Part shown: one piece after another, positions 61,041 through 64,000 of the stretch | Layout: each line of letters starts with the position of its first letter | Numbering within the stretch: position 1 is the first letter of the stretch | NCBI GenBank assembly: GCA_002702705.1 | Contig: PABH01000007.1 | Span: forward strand, 62,001-126,000 | From: Anaerolineaceae bacterium | Lineage (GTDB): Bacteria; Chloroflexota; Anaerolineae; Anaerolineales; Anaerolineaceae | DNA length: 64,000 bases | Direction of reading: 5' to 3' | Position numbers and translations under genes: made by a program | Notes under the pieces: generated by a model | The model's database searches: none | What the model was told of the DNA's origin: nothing | The model's input: the letters and a program-made list of their open reading frames with translations, nothing else

Positions 61041-61586
61041 ATGTCTGATTTGTTTGACCGAATTACAGAAAATCAGGGAGCTATTAAGAAATTAATCAGT
61101 AAAATTCCTGGTTTTGATGGATATATTGAACGGCAAAATCGCCGTGCTTCAGATAAATTGATTCGTGAAGCAATTGCCGACCGTTTTGAAGTGTTGTGGG
61201 CTCGGATTTCAGGTGTTCAAACCGAATTGGTTAGTGCGGCTGGTTTGGAATATATTGATGATTTAGAAAGAGCTGCAGTTAAAATTCGACAATTTATTGA
61301 TCGTATCCGACATGCCTCTTACGGATATGCTCCATTTTTTGATGCAATCAAAGTTCGAGAAGAGGAATTAAACAGACTCTACGAGTATGATTTAGCATTA
61401 TTAAATGCAGGTGGTGAAATTGATAGCGCAATAGATAATATTGAAAGATCATTGGGGACGGATGGTTTACCAGCTGCTATTCGCCATTTAACTGTATTAG
61501 CACAAAATGTCGTTGATGCCTTCAATAAACGCTCAGAAGTAATTATGGGTGGCGTAGACGACGTAGACAATGAAGTTTCTCAATAA
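61041..61586 (+). CDS. Unrecognised helical protein, 181 aa
   Basis: No family recognised. The protein is soluble and almost entirely helical, with heptad-like stretches (IERQNRRASDKLIREAIADR and YIDDLERAAVKIRQFIDRIR). It has no signal or membrane span. TAGGAGG precedes the ATG, and TATAAT at 60981-60986 may be its -10. The SPFH-HTH gene starts 35 nt after its stop, so the two are likely co-transcribed. Helical partners of SPFH proteins include PspA-like proteins, but similarity to PspA is not evident. Confidence 0.75.
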   Translation: MSDLFDRITENQGAIKKLISKIPGFDGYIERQNRRASDKLIREAIADRFEVLWARISGVQTELVSAAGLEYIDDLERAAVKIRQFIDRIRHASYGYAPFFDAIKVREEELNRLYEYDLALLNAGGEIDSAIDNIERSLGTDGLPAAIRHLTVLAQNVVDAFNKRSEVIMGGVDDVDNEVSQ

Positions 61587-61621
61587 GTATTGGGTAAATG
61601 ATTATTTAGTTGGAGATTAAC

Positions 61622-62671
61622 ATGGCAAGAATATTTGATGTAGTCGAATATGCAAGTGAAATGAAAGATGAAATTGTTCATCGTTTCCCAGAAACAGGTG
61701 TGGCTGATTTACGTATTGGTTCTCAAGTTATCGTTCGAGAATCCCAAAAAGTTGTCTTTTTCCGCGATGGGAAAGCTTTGGACGAATTTGGACCAGGCCG
61801 TCACACGATCGTGACTGCGAATATTCCACTTTTAGTTGATTTGGTAGGAAAAGCATTTAATGACCGTACACCATTTACTGCTGAAGTCTACTATGTCTCT
61901 ATGAGAGAATTTGCAGATCAAAAATGGGGTACGCCACAACCGATTTTGGTTCGGAATCCAGGAATGGGGTTAGGTGTTGCATTATTACAGGGTTTTGGTA
62001 GTTACAGCTTTCAAGTTAAAGATGCACAACAATTTGTGACCCAAATTGTCGGAGCCAATGGCATCTACCGGATGAATGAAATTGAGGCTCGCCTCCGGTC
62101 AATGTTGCTTTCAAAACTCCAAGATATTCTTGGAGAAACTGGTGCTACCCGAAGTGTGGCTGATATTATCGGATTGACCGAAGAGATTGGTGCAGCTGTT
62201 CGTGCAAAAGTACAGGACGATTTTGCAGCGATCGGTCTGTTGTTAAAATCATTTTATATATCAAATATTAAACCATCAGAAAAATCCGCCGAAGAATTGC
62301 GAGCGATGGGCATGCTTGATATGCAGACTTATACCCAGTTACAAGCTGCAGACGCACTTCGTGAGGCTGCCAGGAATGAAGGTGGTGGAGCGGGCTTGAC
62401 TGCTGGTATTGGTGCTGGTGTAGGTTTAGGAAATGTGATTACTCAATCTTTGAGTGGTATGTCTGGCACAAGTAATTCGGCTGCTTCTCAAACCCAGGCA
62501 GCATCCAATGGAATGTCTGACGTGATGACACCTGGTGAGGCTGCAAATGTACTAAGGGTTTCAGAAGAGGATGTCATAGCAGCTATTCAGGCAGGTGATC
62601 TAAAAGCGAGGAAAATAGGGAGTGCTTATAGAATTAGCAAATCAGCCTTGGAAGATTTCCTAAAAGGATAA
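61622..62671 (+). CDS. SPFH-domain protein with a C-terminal excisionase-like HTH
   Basis: Residues 1-255 are an SPFH/YdjI-like region (VFFRDGKALDEFGPGRHTIV, RNPGMGLGVALLQGFGSYSF, LKSFYISNIKPSEKSAEEL), typical of proteins that form scaffolds on membranes or phage-like surfaces. A Gly/Ser/Ala-rich linker follows (about 258-300). The last 50 residues form a MerR/excisionase-type HTH (TPGEAANVLRVSEEDVIAAI, then ARKIGSAYRISKSALEDFL). I choose ATG 61622 after GGAGA instead of TTG 61610. No N-terminal membrane anchor is seen. A DNA-binding SPFH protein is unusual. Confidence 0.85.
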   Translation: MARIFDVVEYASEMKDEIVHRFPETGVADLRIGSQVIVRESQKVVFFRDGKALDEFGPGRHTIVTANIPLLVDLVGKAFNDRTPFTAEVYYVSMREFADQKWGTPQPILVRNPGMGLGVALLQGFGSYSFQVKDAQQFVTQIVGANGIYRMNEIEARLRSMLLSKLQDILGETGATRSVADIIGLTEEIGAAVRAKVQDDFAAIGLLLKSFYISNIKPSEKSAEELRAMGMLDMQTYTQLQAADALREAARNEGGGAGLTAGIGAGVGLGNVITQSLSGMSGTSNSAASQTQAASNGMSDVMTPGEAANVLRVSEEDVIAAIQAGDLKARKIGSAYRISKSALEDFLKG

Positions 62672-62689
62672 TCAAACAATAATTCTTAT

Positions 62690-62719
62690 AACCGGGAGTA
62701 TCATATCTCCCGGTTTTCC
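62690..62719 (+). terminator. Terminator after the SPFH-HTH gene
   Basis: AACCGGGAG (62690-62698) pairs with CTCCCGGTT (62707-62715), followed by TTCCTTT. Confidence 0.85.
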
Positions 62720-62762
62720 TTTATTGATGTGTATACGAAAAAGAATTTTCCATCAACCTGCA

Positions 62763-62771
62763 TGCTATAAT
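62763..62771 (+). promoter_or_regulatory. Extended -10 box of the sucCD operon
   Basis: TGC precedes TATAAT (62766-62771). The start near 62778 gives a leader of about 35 nt that carries AAAGGATAGGGG before the ATG. Confidence 0.6.
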
Positions 62772-62812
62772 CGACATGAAAATTTGGATAAAAAGGATAG
62801 GGGTTTACAAGA

Positions 62813-63952
62813 ATGAAACTACACGAGTATCAGTCAAAAAAAATATTTGAGGTAAATGGCGTGCCTATCCCTCGTGGACGAGTTGCCAATTCTGCGTCTG
62901 AAGTAAAACAAATAGCAGAAGAGCTTGGAGGCCGCGTCGTTGTAAAATCTCAAGTTCTTGTTGGCGGACGTGGTAAAGCTGGCGGAATTCGATTAGCAAA
63001 AACACCATCTGAAGCAAAGGACTTAGCAACCATTATTTTAGGGATGGAAATTAAGGGTTTACCTGTTCGAAAATTATTAGTAGATGAGGCAGTTGGTATC
63101 AAACATGAAATTTATTTGGCAGTTGTTGATGATCGAGCCAGTCGTTCCCCTGTGATCATCGCCTCAGAAGCAGGTGGAATTGATATTGAAGAAGTTGCCC
63201 AAGAAACGCCAGAAAAAATCATAAAGATCATGATTGATCCATTAATGGGTTTGCAAGATTTTCAAGCCAGAGATATTGCTTTGGGAATCGATTTACCTCG
63301 CCCTTTATGGAAAAATTTTGTTCAAATTTTACATGGTTTATATAATGCATATAAAGCAACGGATGCTTCTTTAGCAGAAATCAATCCGTTGGTTATCACC
63401 GAGAATGATAAATTACTTGCTTTGGATGCAAAAATGGTAATAGATGATAATGCTCTTTTTCGGCATCCTGAATTAATTGAGTTCCGTGATCTTGATGTGG
63501 AAGATCCTGCTGAGACAGAAGCAAGAAAATATGGTCTCTCATTTATCAAATTAGATGGAGAGATTGGCTGTATGGTAAATGGGGCTGGACTAGCAATGGC
63601 CACCATGGATATTATTAAACAACATGGCGGAAATCCAGCAAATTTTCTTGATATCGGTGGAGGAGCAGGTTCCTCCAAAGTATCTGCTGCTTTAAGAATT
63701 ATTTTATCTGATCCTAAAGTGAAAGTAATTTTGATCAATATTTTCGGTGGTATCACCCGTTGTGACGAGGTTGCAAAAGGTATATTGGCCGCATTTGAGG
63801 AAGTAAAAGTAAAGGTACCTGTTGTGATCCGCTTAGTAGGTACGAATGCTGAAGAAGGAAGAGCATTGCTTGCTGGTGCAGATATGGAAACTGCTGATTC
63901 ATTAGTTGAAGCCGCGCAAAAAGCAGTTTCAATGGCTGGGGAAGGTGTTTAA
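62813..63952 (+). CDS. sucC: Succinate-CoA ligase, beta subunit
   Basis: Couples succinyl-CoA cleavage to ADP/GDP phosphorylation in the TCA cycle. The 379 residues begin [20 protein letters not shown], then the ATP-grasp part ([20 protein letters not shown]), [16 protein letters not shown] with metal ligands, and the C-terminal [13 protein letters not shown] and [17 protein letters not shown]. fumC in the same window is another TCA-cycle gene. sucD starts within its stop codon. Confidence 0.97.
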   Translation: MKLHEYQSKKIFEVNGVPIPRGRVANSASEVKQIAEELGGRVVVKSQVLVGGRGKAGGIRLAKTPSEAKDLATIILGMEIKGLPVRKLLVDEAVGIKHEIYLAVVDDRASRSPVIIASEAGGIDIEEVAQETPEKIIKIMIDPLMGLQDFQARDIALGIDLPRPLWKNFVQILHGLYNAYKATDASLAEINPLVITENDKLLALDAKMVIDDNALFRHPELIEFRDLDVEDPAETEARKYGLSFIKLDGEIGCMVNGAGLAMATMDIIKQHGGNPANFLDIGGGAGSSKVSAALRIILSDPKVKVILINIFGGITRCDEVAKGILAAFEEVKVKVPVVIRLVGTNAEEGRALLAGADMETADSLVEAAQKAVSMAGEGV

Positions 63953-64000
63953 TGAGTATTTTAGTAAATAAAAGTAGCCGGATTTTGGTTCAGGGTATAA
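63952..64000 (+). CDS. sucD: Succinate-CoA ligase, alpha subunit (5' end only)
   Basis: The ATG overlaps the sucC stop by one base. The 16 visible residues, [16 protein letters not shown], match the start of SucD, which carries the phosphorylated His beyond the window edge. Only the start is present, so the assignment rests mainly on operon context. Confidence 0.85.
   Translation, partial: MSILVNKSSRILVQGI

Noticed and set aside
1-64000. tRNA, rRNA, CRISPR or insertion sequences
   Set aside because: I looked for cloverleaf-like stretches, repeated spacers, transposase-like proteins and long direct or inverted repeats and found none; short tRNAs could still be missed without a covariance search.

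Overview
The window is an AT-rich stretch (roughly 40% G+C by eye) of a bacterial chromosome made almost entirely of housekeeping genes on both strands, with short gaps and no insertion sequence, prophage, CRISPR array, rRNA or tRNA that I could find. The mix of genes points to Chloroflexota, most likely class Anaerolineae. The signs are: a Tad pilus locus without an outer-membrane secretin, a response-regulator/TadZ fusion, long-form HPF, Ser/Thr/Pro-rich linkers in exported proteins, a polyphosphate glucokinase, and an FtsZ outside a dcw cluster. This placement is inferred from gene content, not from a search.

Layout. 1-3433 (minus): a TIM-barrel protein, ftsZ, two small proteins and an exported glycoside-hydrolase-like protein, tightly packed. 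3599-12809: a SDR protein, a GH57 protein, mutS, an aldo/keto reductase, a PspC-like protein, scpA and molybdopterin genes (moaC and a moaD-moaE fusion). 12995-17353: rnc and smc, with a long hairpin in the rnc leader. 17424-19819 (minus): a membrane-anchored parvulin, and rpsF-ssb-rpsR. 19968-27453 (minus): a four-gene repair operon (AddB-like protein, UvrD-type helicase, Fe-S PD-(D/E)XK nuclease, recJ). 27775-36447: msrQ, a DnaQ-like exonuclease, a lipoprotein, a pseudouridine synthase, a baseplate-J-like membrane protein with ruvX and mltG, ppgK, fumC and a ferredoxin. 36744-42169: a DMT transporter and glycogen genes (glgA, glgC, malQ). 42191-49695: a CYTH protein, an amidohydrolase with an apparent frameshift, a cinA-like gene, a lipoprotein, yraN-miaA and ftsH. 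49939-54438: an unknown membrane protein, the efp operon, hpf and comF. 54468-60771 (minus): the Tad pilus locus, including a 48-residue Flp pilin gene. 61041-64000: an unknown helical protein, a SPFH-HTH fusion, and sucC with the start of sucD.

How the genes work together. glgA, glgC and malQ, with ppgK and GH57 elsewhere in the window, suggest glycogen storage and use. The recJ operon looks like a split AddAB/RecBCD-type end-processing machine. The Tad genes provide pilin, anchor, ATPase and inner-membrane platform.

Start sites. At least six genes (the SDR protein, mutS, the 182-aa protein at 9953, scpA, moaC and the lipoprotein at 46421) have a good -10 box ending 6-8 nt before the start codon and no Shine-Dalgarno, so they look leaderless. 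Most other genes have strong AGGAGG-like sites. The mutS start is moved accordingly. Several other starts (GH57, ppiC-like, rpsR, ruvX, mltG, miaA, the HAD-DinB gene, SPFH) are set by Shine-Dalgarno sites or gene overlaps.
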